Positions 19,548 through 29,667 of a stretch of 64,000 nt of DNA are shown one piece after another. Positions within the stretch are counted from its first letter, which is position 1; each line of letters starts with the position of its first letter. The DNA comes from an uncultured Pseudomonadales bacterium (lineage in GTDB: Bacteria > Pseudomonadota > Gammaproteobacteria > Pseudomonadales > Azotimanducaceae). The stretch spans positions 244,538 through 308,537 of the forward strand of contig CALKBV010000002.1 in assembly GCA_937775265.1 (NCBI GenBank). Reading direction: 5' to 3'. The notes under the pieces are model-generated. The model was not told the DNA's origin and made no database searches. It saw nothing but the letters and a program-made list of their open reading frames with translations. The position numbers and the translations under genes were made by a program.

Positions 19548-20251
19548 ACGATGACCGGGAGATCTCTCCACAACCGAAACCCCTTGTTCGATTTCCTAAC
19601 CTTATACGCCAACACTTCAACCCCACTAGCCAGTGCTTCTCGAAGCAGCTTACCGTATTCACGGTCAATATGGTCGGCGGGCCTGACTTCCTGTATGCCC
19701 GTGTGCTGCACACAAAAAAACAAAACTGATCTGGCGTCCGACTGCGACATTTTAATGAGCTCCCTCAAATGCTTGGCCCCTCTTTCACTTACCGCATCCG
19801 GAAAATATCCAATACCGCTTGATGGTGGATCCTCAAGCAATGTCACGCTTTTAACTTCGACATAACAGTCCTGTTTTTTACTGTCCTGCAGCAGCAGGTC
19901 GATTCGACTGTTTTCATCTCCATACTTCACCTCAGGCCGGATCGTGTCGTACCCCGCCAACGGCTCAACCAGTCCATCCCGTATCGCAGATTGAACCAGT
20001 TGATTGGCTTTCCCCGCATTGACTCCGATGTGATGACCACGCGATGTCCTCAGGTACTCCCAAGTATATCGGTACTTTCTTTTTGGGTTATTCGAATCTA
20101 ACAGCCAGATTTCTGCATTCTCTTCGACACAGTTCTTCATCGAACCGGTATTGGGACAATGAACAGTTATAATCTCATCATTGTCCAGCCTTACATCTGC
20201 CAGGAAACGTTTATATCTTTTGATCAATCGAGCATGAACCAAGCCCTTCAT
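19544..20251 (-). CDS. sfsA: Sugar fermentation stimulation protein homolog SfsA
   Basis: SfsA family (235 aa), a nuclease-fold protein with proposed DNA binding; the biochemical role is unsettled. Family hallmarks are RYKRFLADV, VHCPNTGSMKNC, RIDLLL and the PD-(D/E)XK-like CYVEVKSVTL. It overlaps the aminotransferase gene (ATGA, 20248-20251) and the permease gene downstream. The sfsA-aminotransferase pair beside dksA is conserved in pseudomonads. Confidence 0.94.
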   Translation of the reverse strand: MKGLVHARLIKRYKRFLADVRLDNDEIITVHCPNTGSMKNCVEENAEIWLLDSNNPKRKYRYTWEYLRTSRGHHIGVNAGKANQLVQSAIRDGLVEPLAGYDTIRPEVKYGDENSRIDLLLQDSKKQDCYVEVKSVTLLEDPPSSGIGYFPDAVSERGAKHLRELIKMSQSDARSVLFFCVQHTGIQEVRPADHIDREYGKLLREALASGVEVLAYKVRKSNKGFRLWRDLPVIV

Positions 20252-21405
20252 CCGAGCATTATCCTAATACGACAAACAGCCTCTTTCAGCTGCGATAAGT
20301 CTCTTGCATAGCTAATTCGAATCGATCTATCGGCGTTGTGAAAACCAAAGTCAGTTCCCGGCGTCACAGCAACGAAATGGTTTTCGAGTAGGCGGTGACA
20401 GAATTGTTCACTGTCCTGCACCTTGCCTGGTAAACCCGCATAGATATAAAACGCTCCTGCTGGCATTAGCGGAATCTCGAACCCGAGTTCCTTTAGCGCT
20501 GGCACAAGGTAGTTTCTGCGAACTGCAAGCTCGGCTTTTTGAGCCTCCATTGTCGCAATCGACTCGGGATCGAAGGCCGAAAGCGCGGCTTCCTGCGCGA
20601 TAGCCGAGGGACAAATAAAGAGGTTCTGAGCGAGCTTTTCAAGATCAGTGGCAATTTCTTCGGGTACAACCACCCAGCCAAGGCGCCACCCAGTCATCCC
20701 GAAATACTTTGAAAAGCTGTTAATAATAATCGCTTCGGGCACCTGTACCAGAGCAGACCCCGAGGCGTGGTTTTCATAGACCAACCCCTGATAGATTTCA
20801 TCCACGATCATAATGCCATCTTTTTTTCGCACGACTTCACCCAGTTCCCTGATAGCCTTTTGGCTCAAGATTGAGCCTGTAGGATTAGCCGGAGATGCAA
20901 CCAAAACCCCCCGAGTGGTCCTGGTCCAGTATTCCTCAACCAATGAAGGCGTTAGCTGATAATTTTGGTCAGCATCAACGGGCACCAACAATCCCTCAGC
21001 ATTGAAGCTGGATAGAAAGTGGCGATTACAGGGATAACCTGGATCAGGCATCAACAGATTCTCGCCCGGATCGAGCAACAAAGCACTCAGCATCAGCAAA
21101 CCGCCCGAGGAACCTGCAGTAACAAATATCCGCTCTGCCTTCACTTCAACGCCAAGGCTAAACTTATAGAAGCCTGAAATTGCCTGTCTGAGTTCGGGAG
21201 TACCCCTGGCGTCCGTATACCTTGTTTTACCCTCTGAAATAGCTCGCACACCGGCCGCACGGATCGGGGCCGGCGTATCAAAGTCCGGCTCCCCTACCTC
21301 AAGGTGAATCACATCATGACCTAGTGACGCGAGTTCATTAGCGCGAGCGAGCAATTCCATCACTCGAAATGGAGCTATTTTGCTAAGCCTTTTTGCTACT
21401 TTCAA
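20248..21405 (-). CDS. Class I PLP-dependent aminotransferase
   Basis: A fold-type I aminotransferase (385 aa) of the AspC/alanine transaminase subgroup. EVGEPDFDTPAPI and ASPANPTGS are the substrate and cofactor motifs; the PLP lysine is in NSFSKYFGMTGWRLGW; the carboxylate-binding arginine is in SIRISYAR near the C terminus. The amino acid used is not evident. It is the first gene of the minus-strand run and diverges from dksA. Confidence 0.92.
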   Translation of the reverse strand: MKVAKRLSKIAPFRVMELLARANELASLGHDVIHLEVGEPDFDTPAPIRAAGVRAISEGKTRYTDARGTPELRQAISGFYKFSLGVEVKAERIFVTAGSSGGLLMLSALLLDPGENLLMPDPGYPCNRHFLSSFNAEGLLVPVDADQNYQLTPSLVEEYWTRTTRGVLVASPANPTGSILSQKAIRELGEVVRKKDGIMIVDEIYQGLVYENHASGSALVQVPEAIIINSFSKYFGMTGWRLGWVVVPEEIATDLEKLAQNLFICPSAIAQEAALSAFDPESIATMEAQKAELAVRRNYLVPALKELGFEIPLMPAGAFYIYAGLPGKVQDSEQFCHRLLENHFVAVTPGTDFGFHNADRSIRISYARDLSQLKEAVCRIRIMLG

Positions 21406-21551
21406 AACCCTATCCAGAGGACATCAAGAAACGGATATTACCCTAAAAAAACAAGGGTCAGGGTCGCCGGAAATAGGCTTGGCGAATGGATTTCTATCTG
21501 GTAAGGTTCGCCGCTCGTTTTAGAACCCACATTGTTGAAACGGACAGATCA

Positions 21552-22637
21552 ATGGCAGCGAAGCGCAAAGCAACCGCAAAGGCGAAACCAAAAAACAAGG
21601 CAAAGGCAAAGGCCCAGACAAAAACCAAGTCTAAGGCCAAGAATGCACCTGCTAAGAAAGTACCTGCAAAAAAGAAAGTCAGCATGAAATCTAAAGTCAA
21701 GCCAACAGCAAAAGCCAAACCGAAGGCAAAGGCAAAGGCCAAACCAAAGGCAAAAGCCAAACCAAAGGCAAAAGCCAAACCGAAAGCCAAAGCGAAGCCA
21801 AAAGCCAGAAGGCAAAAGCCAAGCCGAAGGCAAAAGCCAAGCCACAGACAAAAGCCAAACCGAAGGCAAAAGCCAAGCCACAGGCAAAAGCCAAACCGAA
21901 GGCAAAACCGACAGCCAAGAGCGCGGCAAAACCCAAGGCACGGTGGCAAGGTCAAGACAAAAGTTACAACCAAGGCTAAGGCAGTAACGAAAAAGGCAGC
22001 GGTAAAGAAATCGCCAGCCAAGACGAAGCCAAAAACCACCAAAAAAACTTCAACCAGCATTAAAAAGGTCACGAAGAAGTTGAGGTCGACAACAAAAACA
22101 GCAGGGAAACCCGCCGCGAAGGCGAAGGTTGCAATCAAGAAAGCTGCAGCCCCAAGAAAAGCAGTAGAAGTAAAGCAGAAAGCACCACGGCCACCACCTA
22201 GCGCAGCAAGGCCAAGGACCGTTCCTAATGAACCTACCGTTACTCCTTATAAAACAAGAATCAATGAGGAGTATATGAACGCAGAGCAGAAAGCTCATTT
22301 CAGCGATATCCTACTGGACTGGAAATTCCAGCTGATGGAAGAAGTGGACAGAACTGTAAGCCATATGAAAGATGAGGCAGCTAACCATCCTGACCCAGCC
22401 GACAGAGCAAGCCAGGAAGAAGAGTTCAGCCTCGAACTGAAAACCCGCGACCGCGAACGAAAACTGATTCGAAAAATCGACAAAACTCTCGAGTTGATCG
22501 ATCAGGATGATTACGGTTACTGCGAGTCCTGTGGTATTGAGATCGGTGTGCAAAGGCTGGAAGCGCGCCCAACCGCAACCCAGTGCATTGACTGTAAAAC
22601 GCTTGATGAAATCAAGGAGCGTCAAATCCACGGGTAA
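21552..22637 (+). CDS. dksA: DksA with a very long basic N-terminal extension
   Basis: RNA polymerase-binding regulator DksA. The last 130 residues match E. coli Dks[20 protein letters not shown], the coiled-coil tip [12 protein letters not shown] (D-x2-D-x-A kept), and a zinc finger CESC...CIDC. Ahead lies about 230 residues of Lys/Ala/Pro repeats, H1- or AlgP-like, which may bind DNA or RNA; E. coli DksA has only 151 residues in all. Inside the tail, about 21807-21945, the repeats switch from K-A-K-P to R-R-Q-K-P-S/H and back, showing two compensating frameshifts. The start MAAKRKA is chosen; a TTG/ATG 66 bases further upstream is less likely. Confidence 0.9.
   Translation: MAAKRKATAKAKPKNKAKAKAQTKTKSKAKNAPAKKVPAKKKVSMKSKVKPTAKAKPKAKAKAKPKAKAKPKAKAKPKAKAKPKARRQKPSRRQKPSHRQKPNRRQKPSHRQKPNRRQNRQPRARQNPRHGGKVKTKVTTKAKAVTKKAAVKKSPAKTKPKTTKKTSTSIKKVTKKLRSTTKTAGKPAAKAKVAIKKAAAPRKAVEVKQKAPRPPPSAARPRTVPNEPTVTPYKTRINEEYMNAEQKAHFSDILLDWKFQLMEEVDRTVSHMKDEAANHPDPADRASQEEEFSLELKTRDRERKLIRKIDKTLELIDQDDYGYCESCGIEIGVQRLEARPTATQCIDCKTLDEIKERQIHG
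21711..21945. repeat. Low-complexity tandem repeats within dksA
   Basis: Imperfect tandem copies of 12- and 24-base units built from AAAGCCAAACCGAAGGC, encoding Lys-Ala-Lys-Pro in one frame and Arg-Gln-Lys-Pro in the next. The opposite strand is also open across the repeats, a side effect of composition. Such tracts are prone to slippage. Confidence 0.85.
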
Positions 22638-22677
22638 AATAGTGATCACCCTATAATGCCAAACATACCTCTCTAAG

Positions 22678-23535
22678 ATGGATTACGTCGGTCGATTCGC
22701 CCCCTCTCCGACCGGCCCGTTACACTATGGATCGTTCGTTGCTGCCATGGCAAGTTTTCTTGATGCCCGACACGCAGGCGGAAAATGGCTACTCCGGATT
22801 GAGGACCTTGACCCACCCCGAGAATCCATAGACGCGCCTCGGGAAATCATCAGACAGCTACTCGCACTTGGCCTGCACTGGGACCTTGAGGTCCTCTACC
22901 AGAGCAGCAGACTGAAATCCTACGACGCCGCCCTTGAATCCATTCAAGCATTTACCTTTCCATGCACGTGTTCCCGAAAAGCGGTTCCTGACATTTATCA
23001 AGGCATCTGCCGCCGCAGGAAGCATCTCGTGCCCGGTGGACCATATGCAGTTCGACTCCAGGTGCCCAGGCACAGCGTATCAATCAATGATCGTTGCCTT
23101 GGTTTAAAGACCTGGGATCTGGAAAAGGAAGTTGGCGACTTCATCATCAAGCGCAAAGATGGACTTCACGCATATCAGCTCGCCGTTGTCGTTGACGACA
23201 TCCACTATTCCGTCAACCATATTGTCCGCGGGAATGACCTCCTTGATTCGACACCACGCCAACTAGCGCTTTACGAACAGTTAGAGGTTTCACCACCCGA
23301 GTATCTGCATATCCCGGTATTGGTGGACGAGTCGGGAAACAAACTCAGTAAACAAGCTCATGCAAAACCAGTGGATACCAGTGATGCTTTAACCACTATC
23401 CGTAGCGCGCTATCAGACCTGGGCCAGAATACACACAAGTACTCCTTAAGCATCGAAGAACTGCTGGAGAAGGCGGCCTCCTCCTGGAATCCAGCTACTA
23501 TTCCAAATGTTCATGGCATCTACCGCAGAAATTAG
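22678..23535 (+). CDS. gluQ: Glutamyl-Q tRNA(Asp) synthetase
   Basis: GluQ-RS (285 aa), a truncated glutamyl-tRNA synthetase paralogue that attaches glutamate to queuosine in tRNA-Asp. It has the HIGH-like GRFAPSPTGPLHYGS, a zinc site with CTCSR and GICRRR, RIEDLDPPRE, and the KMSKS-like KLSKQ. It lacks the anticodon-binding domain, as expected. It follows dksA by 40 bases, the standard pairing. Confidence 0.95.
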   Translation: MDYVGRFAPSPTGPLHYGSFVAAMASFLDARHAGGKWLLRIEDLDPPRESIDAPREIIRQLLALGLHWDLEVLYQSSRLKSYDAALESIQAFTFPCTCSRKAVPDIYQGICRRRKHLVPGGPYAVRLQVPRHSVSINDRCLGLKTWDLEKEVGDFIIKRKDGLHAYQLAVVVDDIHYSVNHIVRGNDLLDSTPRQLALYEQLEVSPPEYLHIPVLVDESGNKLSKQAHAKPVDTSDALTTIRSALSDLGQNTHKYSLSIEELLEKAASSWNPATIPNVHGIYRRN

Positions 23536-23662
23536 GCATCTTCCGCACGGCCCTCTGACAGAGGCGACAAAAGCTCGGCATTCCCCGTAAGAAGAGCCGT
23601 TTACGTTAGTGTTACCTTTTTACCCATCAACGCGGCATTGAGTAACAATCTACCTGGCAATA

Positions 23663-23999
23663 TGGGAGTAAAATTTTGTATGTTATTGATTTTTATGGAG
23701 TTGTTTATTTTCCCGCAATTCTGGGATAGTGGTAACTGTCAGTCAACATAGAACAAACAGGAAGATTCTGGCAGTGACCTTCACTTTCGGGTGGCAGGTT
23801 GAAAAATAATAGCAAACATAATACGAAGAATGTCCTGGCTCGCTAAATGGGAAAAATTCGCTTTTACCATTTTCTTTTTCCACCTCCGCAAAAACGTTAC
23901 CGTAAGAATCAGTTCGCTCTGTTAAACTATCGCCGATTCTAAATACGTCACCCCTTTAAACTTGTTTTTTACGACTCGTATTTTCAACTTTACTCCCAC
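23663..23999. mobile_element. Possible MITE-like element: inverted termini and 5-bp direct repeat
   Basis: The 522-base gap between gluQ and pcnB has no convincing gene. Inside it TGGGAGTAAA (23663-23672) and its exact complement TTTACTCCCA (23989-23998) face each other, with 12 of 13 bases matching when extended inward. The direct repeat CAATA flanks them at 23658-23662 and 24000-24004 (the right end carries one extra C). An inverted-repeat element with a target duplication is the natural reading. It encodes no transposase and is A/T-rich. Further copies elsewhere in the genome would be needed to confirm it. Confidence 0.4.
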
Positions 24000-24057
24000 C
24001 AATACGCTGGGACTTCCAGGCCAACTCTTGTCAAATGACTGATTTACAGCATCAAAG

Positions 24058-25332
24058 ATGAATTATTTAAGTTCTATTGAAGAAAGTGCCATCAGCATCA
24101 ATGCCAGCAAGGTAATCAGTCGCCTGCAGGACCATGGCTTCCAGGCATACCTCGTCGGCGGCTGTATTCGTGATCTGTTGCTACGCAAAACCCCAAAAGA
24201 TTTTGACATCGCAACAGATGCTCACCCGGAAGAAGTCCGTGAGTTGTTTCGCAACTCTCGCATCATTGGGAAACGATTTCGGATTGTTCATGTCCGATTT
24301 GGACGCGAAATAATAGAAGTTACCACCTTTCGCGGGCCTCACGCGGATGAGTACGATGAGAATCACTCTGATTCCGGTATGACCCTGAACGACAATGTCT
24401 ACGGCACCTTCGAAGAGGATGTGTTCCGGCGGGACTTCACGATGAATGCCATCTATTACGAGCCCCAGGGAAAGGAAATCATCGATCTCGCAGACGGTAC
24501 TGCCGATATTGAAAGCCAGATTATCAGGACAATCGGTGACCCAGCAGGAAGACTAAGGGAAGACCCGGTCAGGATGCTTCGTGCCATCAGGTTTCAGGCG
24601 AAACTGGAATTTGGTTTGGAGTCGGATCTCCAGAGCTCAATAAGATCGCTGGGCTACCTTATACAGGATGTTCCCCCGGCCAGGTTATTCGAGGAAGTAC
24701 TAAAGCTTTTCCTGTCTGGTTATGGCACTGCTGCCTTCGATGCCATGCTGGAGAATGATATCTATGGGTGGTTGTTCCCGGATTCCAAGCGGTCGATGGA
24801 GAACAATGCGACTGAAGAACTCGTACGGCTGGCACTAACCAGCACGGACCAAAGAATCGCGAAAAAAATGCCCGTCACACCAGCTTTTATATATGCAGCA
24901 ATACTCTGGCATCCATTTGTTGACGAAAAACAACGGCTAGAACAAGAGGGTGAGATCAAATACGCAGCTGCACATGAAGCGGCTAACAATGTGATATCGA
25001 AACAGCAGCTTTTCACCTCTATTCCGAAACGCTTCTCCGGTCCGATGAGAGAGATCTGGTTCCTTCAGTCGCGGCTACCTTCCCGGTTTGGCCAGAAACC
25101 AGACAGAACGATGGAGCATAAGCGCTTCAGGGCTGCTTATGATTTTCTTCTACTGCGAGAACAGGCTGGCGAGAAAACAGAACAACTCGGGGAGTGGTGG
25201 ACGGAATACCAGGAAGCCACCGAAGAACGAAAGCTTGCCATGAAACAATCGACCAGCAACGGTCGCCAGCGTAAACGTAAGCGAAAACCTCGCCCGAAAG
25301 CCAGTCCCAGCGATCAAACGTCCTTGAACTAA
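24058..25332 (+). CDS. pcnB: Poly(A) polymerase I
   Basis: PAP I (424 aa), which adds 3' A-tails that mark RNAs for decay. The nucleotidyltransferase core has AYLVGGCIRDLLL, the metal pair KDFDIATDA, and FRRDFTMNAIYY; the neck GRLREDPVRMLRAIRF follows. The C terminus is strongly basic (RQRKRKRKPRPK), as in E. coli. The ATG at 24058 fits the family length without a leader. In pseudomonads cbrAB precede it and folK-panBCD-pgi follow; none are here. Confidence 0.95.
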   Translation: MNYLSSIEESAISINASKVISRLQDHGFQAYLVGGCIRDLLLRKTPKDFDIATDAHPEEVRELFRNSRIIGKRFRIVHVRFGREIIEVTTFRGPHADEYDENHSDSGMTLNDNVYGTFEEDVFRRDFTMNAIYYEPQGKEIIDLADGTADIESQIIRTIGDPAGRLREDPVRMLRAIRFQAKLEFGLESDLQSSIRSLGYLIQDVPPARLFEEVLKLFLSGYGTAAFDAMLENDIYGWLFPDSKRSMENNATEELVRLALTSTDQRIAKKMPVTPAFIYAAILWHPFVDEKQRLEQEGEIKYAAAHEAANNVISKQQLFTSIPKRFSGPMREIWFLQSRLPSRFGQKPDRTMEHKRFRAAYDFLLLREQAGEKTEQLGEWWTEYQEATEERKLAMKQSTSNGRQRKRKRKPRPKASPSDQTSLN

Positions 25333-25440
25333 CCCCGGGATCCAGAATACCGGTTGCAACTCCTGTCTGATCCTAGTTTTAAGCCGAGCCACATTGTGGC
25401 ACCCTGTCTATCCCATCACATCTGGTTTGAAGGAGCCGTA

Positions 25441-27383
25441 ATGGCCGAACAAAAAGTTTATCCGGTCCCCAAAGAATTCGAGAACCACACACATATACGC
25501 AACGATCAATACCTTGCGATGTATGACGCCTCGATTAATCGATCGGATGAGTTCTGGTCCCAGAAAGCAGATGAATTCATCACCTGGTTTAAACCCTGGG
25601 ACAAGCTGACCGAGTCTGACTTTGATCAAGGCGAGGCAAAATGGTTCTTAGGTGCAGAGCTAAACGCAAGCTACAACTGCATCGATCGACATCTTGAGCT
25701 GAAGGCTGACCACACCGCCATCATCTGGGAAGGCGATAATCCCGATGATGACCTACGTATCACTTATCGTGAACTTCACGATCACGTCTGTCGACTTTCC
25801 AACGTACTGCTGGACCGCGGAGTCAACAAGGGCGACCGAGTCTGCATCTATATGCCAATGATCCCGGAAGCCGCCTACGCGATGTTGGCCTGCGCACGGA
25901 TAGGCGCAGTACACTCGGTTGTGTTTGGCGGTTTTTCTCCGCATGCGTTGAAGGACCGAATCCTGGATTCAGATTGCAGGACGGTGATCACGGCTGATGA
26001 AGGAGTACGCGGCGGCAGACCGGTCCCCCTTAAAGAAAACACCGACAAAGCTCTCGAAGACTGTCCCGATGTTTCTACTGTACTGGTCGTTAAACGAACA
26101 GGTGGGAAAATCGACTGGTTCGACGATCGTGATGTCTGGTATGAGGAGGCAACCAGCCAGGTCTCACCGGAGTGCGAAGCCATCCCCATGGGAAGCGAAG
26201 ACCCTTTGTTCATTCTGTATACTTCCGGCTCAACGGGAAAACCAAAAGGTGTCCTTCACACTACCGGCGGATACCTGTTACAGGCCGCAATGACCCATAA
26301 GTATGTGTTTGATTATCACGAAGGTGATGTCTACTGGTGCACTGCCGACGTGGGCTGGGTGACAGGACATTCCTACATTGTCTACGGCCCCCTCGCCAAC
26401 GGCGCGATCACCTTGATGTTCGAAGGTATTCCCACCTACCCTGATTCTTCGAGGTGCTGGCAGGTCGTCGACAAGCACAAGGTCAATATTTTCTACACCG
26501 CTCCGACTGCCCTGCGTGCACTCATGAGCCAGGGAGACGACTTCGTAAAATCAACCTCCCGCGAGAGTCTTCGATTATTAGGCAGTGTTGGTGAGCCCAT
26601 CAATCCGGAAGCATGGGAATGGTATTACCATGTAGTGGGTGACGCGCGATGCCCGATCGTAGATACATGGTGGCAAACTGAAACTGGCGGCATCATGATC
26701 ACCCCCCTGCCCGGAGCAACAGATTTAAAACCAGGCTCAGCTACCACACCTTTTTTTGGCGTCAAACCCGTCCTGCTGGATGAAAATGGCAAAGAGCTAG
26801 AAGGTGCTGCGTCAGGTAACCTGGCGATTAGCGGTTCATGGCCTGGCCAAATCAGGACAGTTTTTGGAGATCACCAGAGGTGTATAGACACCTACTACTC
26901 GACCTATCCAGGTTATTATTTCACCGGTGATGGCGCCCGGCGAGACGAAGATGGTTATTTCTGGATCACTGGCAGGGTTGACGATGTGTTGAATATTTCC
27001 GGGCATCGCCTGGGTACCGCAGAGATCGAAAGCGCACTGGTCGAACACAGCCTTGTTGCTGAAGCCGCAGTTGTCGGTTATCCCCACGACATTAAGGGCC
27101 AGGGTATCTACGCCTTCGTCACCTTGATGCGGGGGACCGCAGGGCACCGACGAACTTCTTGCGTGAGCTTAACAGCCTCGTCCGATCAGAGATCGGCGCC
27201 ATCGCAAAACCCGATATCCTGCAGTGGGCCCCTGGCTTACCGAAGACCCGGTCCGGCAAGATCATGCGCCGTATTCTCCGGAAGATCGCCGAGAACGAAC
27301 TGGACAACCTGGGAGATACCAGCACGCTGGCCGACCCTTCAGTAGTCGATGACCTGATCAGGAACAGCCCAGTGACCTCATAA
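25441..27383 (+). CDS. acsA: Acetyl-CoA synthetase, with two apparent 1-nt insertions near the 3' end
   Basis: AMP-forming acetate--CoA ligase (about 647 aa after repair). The P-loop is [23 protein letters not shown] and the hinge [15 protein letters not shown] are present. The frame is intact to VTLMR (27132). One extra G in the run 27131-27135 restores GPQGTDELL, and one extra G at 27161 restores [18 protein letters not shown] and then [15 protein letters not shown], the C-terminal domain with the acetylatable lysine. As written, the first frame ends early at 27345 with unrelated residues. The start MAEQKVY has GGAG upstream. Sequencing errors or true decay. Confidence 0.9.
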
Positions 27384-27426
27384 CAGGGTCGTTTTCTAGA
27401 AACGAGGGATAGAGCAGACAGAAACA

Positions 27427-27452
27427 AAAACGCCGTCAGAAGACGGCGTTTT
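27427..27452. terminator. Bidirectional terminator between acsA and pnp
   Basis: ACGCCGTC-AGAA-GACGGCGT with A's to the left and T's to the right, so it can serve both converging genes. Confidence 0.9.
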
Positions 27453-27465
27453 GTAACACTCAAGG

Positions 27466-29628
27466 TTAGTGATTAACTTGCGCTTTCATCACTATTCCTG
27501 CCGCAACATTGCCGTTAGGCCCGTCTGCGTCATCATCGGCTTCTTCCGCCGCTACCTCTTCAACCAGTTCTTTCATTGAAAGCTTGATTCGACCACGATC
27601 CACATCAAGAACCAACACCTTAACTTCCTGCCCTTCGGTCAGGTAGTCGGTGACTTTCTCAACACGTTCCTTGGCAATCTGGGAAATGTGAACCAGACCA
27701 TCCTTGCCAGGAAGAATGTTAACAAACGCACCAAAGTCTGCGATCTTAACGACCTTGCCCGTGTAGATCTGCCCAACTTCGGCTTCCTTGGTAATCGCCT
27801 CGATCATGGCAACTGCAGCATCACGAGAGTCGGCATCTTCACCAAAGATAGTGATTGAGCCATCGTCTTCGATATCCACGGAAGCACCGGTTTGTTCTGT
27901 AATTCCACGAATAGTAGAACCACCCTTACCGATAACATCCCGAACCTTGTCTGCTTCAACCTTGATCGTCACCATTGCAGGTGCATTCTCAGACACACCT
28001 TCACGGGACTGGCCAATGACCTTGTTCATCTCGACCAGGATATGAAGCCTTGCATCTTTAGCCTGGTCAAGAGCAGTTTCCATAATCTGTTCGGTAATGC
28101 CCTGGATCTTGATGTCCATTTGAAGCGCAGTAATACCAGTTTCAGTACCCGCCACTTTAAAGTCCATATCACCGAGATGATCTTCGTCACCCAGGATGTC
28201 GGTCAATACAGCAAAGCCTTCTTCTTCAAGAACAAGACCCATAGCAATACCGGCAACAGGTGCTTTAAGTGGAACACCTGCATCCATCAATGCAAGGCTC
28301 GCACCACACACAGATGCCATAGAAGAAGAACCGTTTGATTCTGTAATCTCAGATACAACTCGAGTCGTATACGGCCAGTCTTCACTCTTCGGCAACATCG
28401 CAGCAATACCGCGGCGTGCTAATCGACCGTGGCCAATTTCTCGTCGCTTGGGTCCGCCAGAGAAGCCTGTCTCACCAACACTGTAATGTGGGAAGTTATA
28501 GTGCAGAAGGAAGTTATCCCGGTATGAACCTTGCAGCGCATCAATGATCGCAGCATCTCTCATAGAGCCCAGAGTGGTTGAAACCAGCGCCTGAGTCTCA
28601 CCCCGTGTAAACAATGCTGAACCGTGTGCCTTCGCCAGCACACCAACTTCAACATCAATCTGGCGTACCGTTGTAGTATCACGGCCATCAATTCGAGGAT
28701 TGCCCGCAACGATAGAGCGACGAACGATAGACTTAGCGATGCTGTCAAAGACGGCTTTAATCTCGTCTTTAACCGTTTCTTCAGTCTCATTTGCCGCCAC
28801 CGCTGCAGATTTAAGCTCAGAAAGTTTGTCCTGACGAGCCATCTTTTCAGTGATCTGGTAAGCAGTGGTGATCTCTTCACCGAACTGAGTGGTAATTGCT
28901 TCAATCAGCGCAGCATTCGGTGTAGCTGGAACCCAAACCCAGGCTTCTTTGCCTGCTTCTGCTTGAAGCTCTTTACAGGCAGCGACAACTGATTGCATCT
29001 CCTGGTGAGCGAAAAGTACCGCACCCAGCATCTGGTCTTCAGTTAACTCATTCGCCTCAGACTCAACCATCAATACAGCAGATTCAGTTCCGGCCACAAC
29101 CATGTCCAGCTCTGAAGTCTTGAGTGCTTCATAACCAGGATTCAGCAGGTAACCTTCAGGTGTAAAACCAACTCGCGCAGCACCGATTGGGCCTGCGAAT
29201 GGTAAACCCGAAATAGCCAGAGCCGCTGAGACACCGATCATTGCAACGATATCTGGATCTACGTCCTTCGCTGCTGAAACTACCTGACAGGTCACCTGAA
29301 CTTCGTTCATGAAACCTTTAGGGAAGAGTGGGCGGATAGGACGGTCGATCAAACGACACGTCAGTGTTTCCTTCTCGGAAGGTCGACCTTCTCGCTTGAA
29401 GAAACCACCGGGAATCTTACCCGCTGCATATGTTTTTTCTTCGTAGTTCACTGTTAAGGGGAAGAAGGCCTGACCTGGTTTCATGTCAGGGCGTGCAACC
29501 ACTGCAACTAGAACTGTTGTTTCCGCCATGGTTACCATGACAGATGCTGTTGCTTGTCTCGCAACCTTTCCAGTTTCCAGAAGTACTTCCTGGTCACCGA
29601 ACATAAATTTCTTACTTATATAACTCAC
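27466..29628 (-). CDS. pnp: Polyribonucleotide nucleotidyltransferase (PNPase)
   Basis: PNPase (about 720 aa), a phosphorolytic 3'-5' exoribonuclease and degradosome component. It has two RNase PH domains ([24 protein letters not shown] with [15 protein letters not shown]), a KH domain ([21 protein letters not shown]) and an S1 domain ([18 protein letters not shown]). A GTG at 29628 has GGAG six bases upstream and gives the family N terminus; an ATG at 29640 is an alternative. The C-terminal 25 residues are acidic, then unconserved. The gene follows rpsO as usual. Confidence 0.95.
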   Translation of the reverse strand: MSYISKKFMFGDQEVLLETGKVARQATASVMVTMAETTVLVAVVARPDMKPGQAFFPLTVNYEEKTYAAGKIPGGFFKREGRPSEKETLTCRLIDRPIRPLFPKGFMNEVQVTCQVVSAAKDVDPDIVAMIGVSAALAISGLPFAGPIGAARVGFTPEGYLLNPGYEALKTSELDMVVAGTESAVLMVESEANELTEDQMLGAVLFAHQEMQSVVAACKELQAEAGKEAWVWVPATPNAALIEAITTQFGEEITTAYQITEKMARQDKLSELKSAAVAANETEETVKDEIKAVFDSIAKSIVRRSIVAGNPRIDGRDTTTVRQIDVEVGVLAKAHGSALFTRGETQALVSTTLGSMRDAAIIDALQGSYRDNFLLHYNFPHYSVGETGFSGGPKRREIGHGRLARRGIAAMLPKSEDWPYTTRVVSEITESNGSSSMASVCGASLALMDAGVPLKAPVAGIAMGLVLEEEGFAVLTDILGDEDHLGDMDFKVAGTETGITALQMDIKIQGITEQIMETALDQAKDARLHILVEMNKVIGQSREGVSENAPAMVTIKVEADKVRDVIGKGGSTIRGITEQTGASVDIEDDGSITIFGEDADSRDAAVAMIEAITKEAEVGQIYTGKVVKIADFGAFVNILPGKDGLVHISQIAKERVEKVTDYLTEGQEVKVLVLDVDRGRIKLSMKELVEEVAAEEADDDADGPNGNVAAGIVMKAQVNH

Positions 29629-29641
29629 ATTATTCTCCATA

Positions 29642-29660
29642 GTCGGTGCCAATCACCGAC
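29642..29660 (-). promoter_or_regulatory. Hairpin in pnp leader
   Basis: A seven-pair perfect stem (29642-29648 with 29654-29660; GTCGGTG/CACCGAC) with a five-base loop between rpsO and pnp. In E. coli an RNase III-cut hairpin in this position drives pnp autoregulation; the same role here is inference. Confidence 0.5.
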
Positions 29661-29667
29661 ACTAACA

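Noticed and set aside
21494-22138. Long open frame antisense to dksA (Phe/Leu/Gly/Ala-rich)
   Set aside because: It mirrors the Lys/Ala repeat; no start signal and no family resemblance.
23662-23751. A 29-residue hydrophobic small reading frame (MGVKFCMLLIFMELF...)
   Set aside because: No ribosome binding site, lies across the end of the possible mobile element, and composition is that of A/T-rich noncoding DNA.
27129-27345. Taking the early acsA frame end as a genuine alternative C terminus
   Set aside because: The residues after VTLMR in that frame match nothing in the family, while the other frames restore the conserved domain completely.
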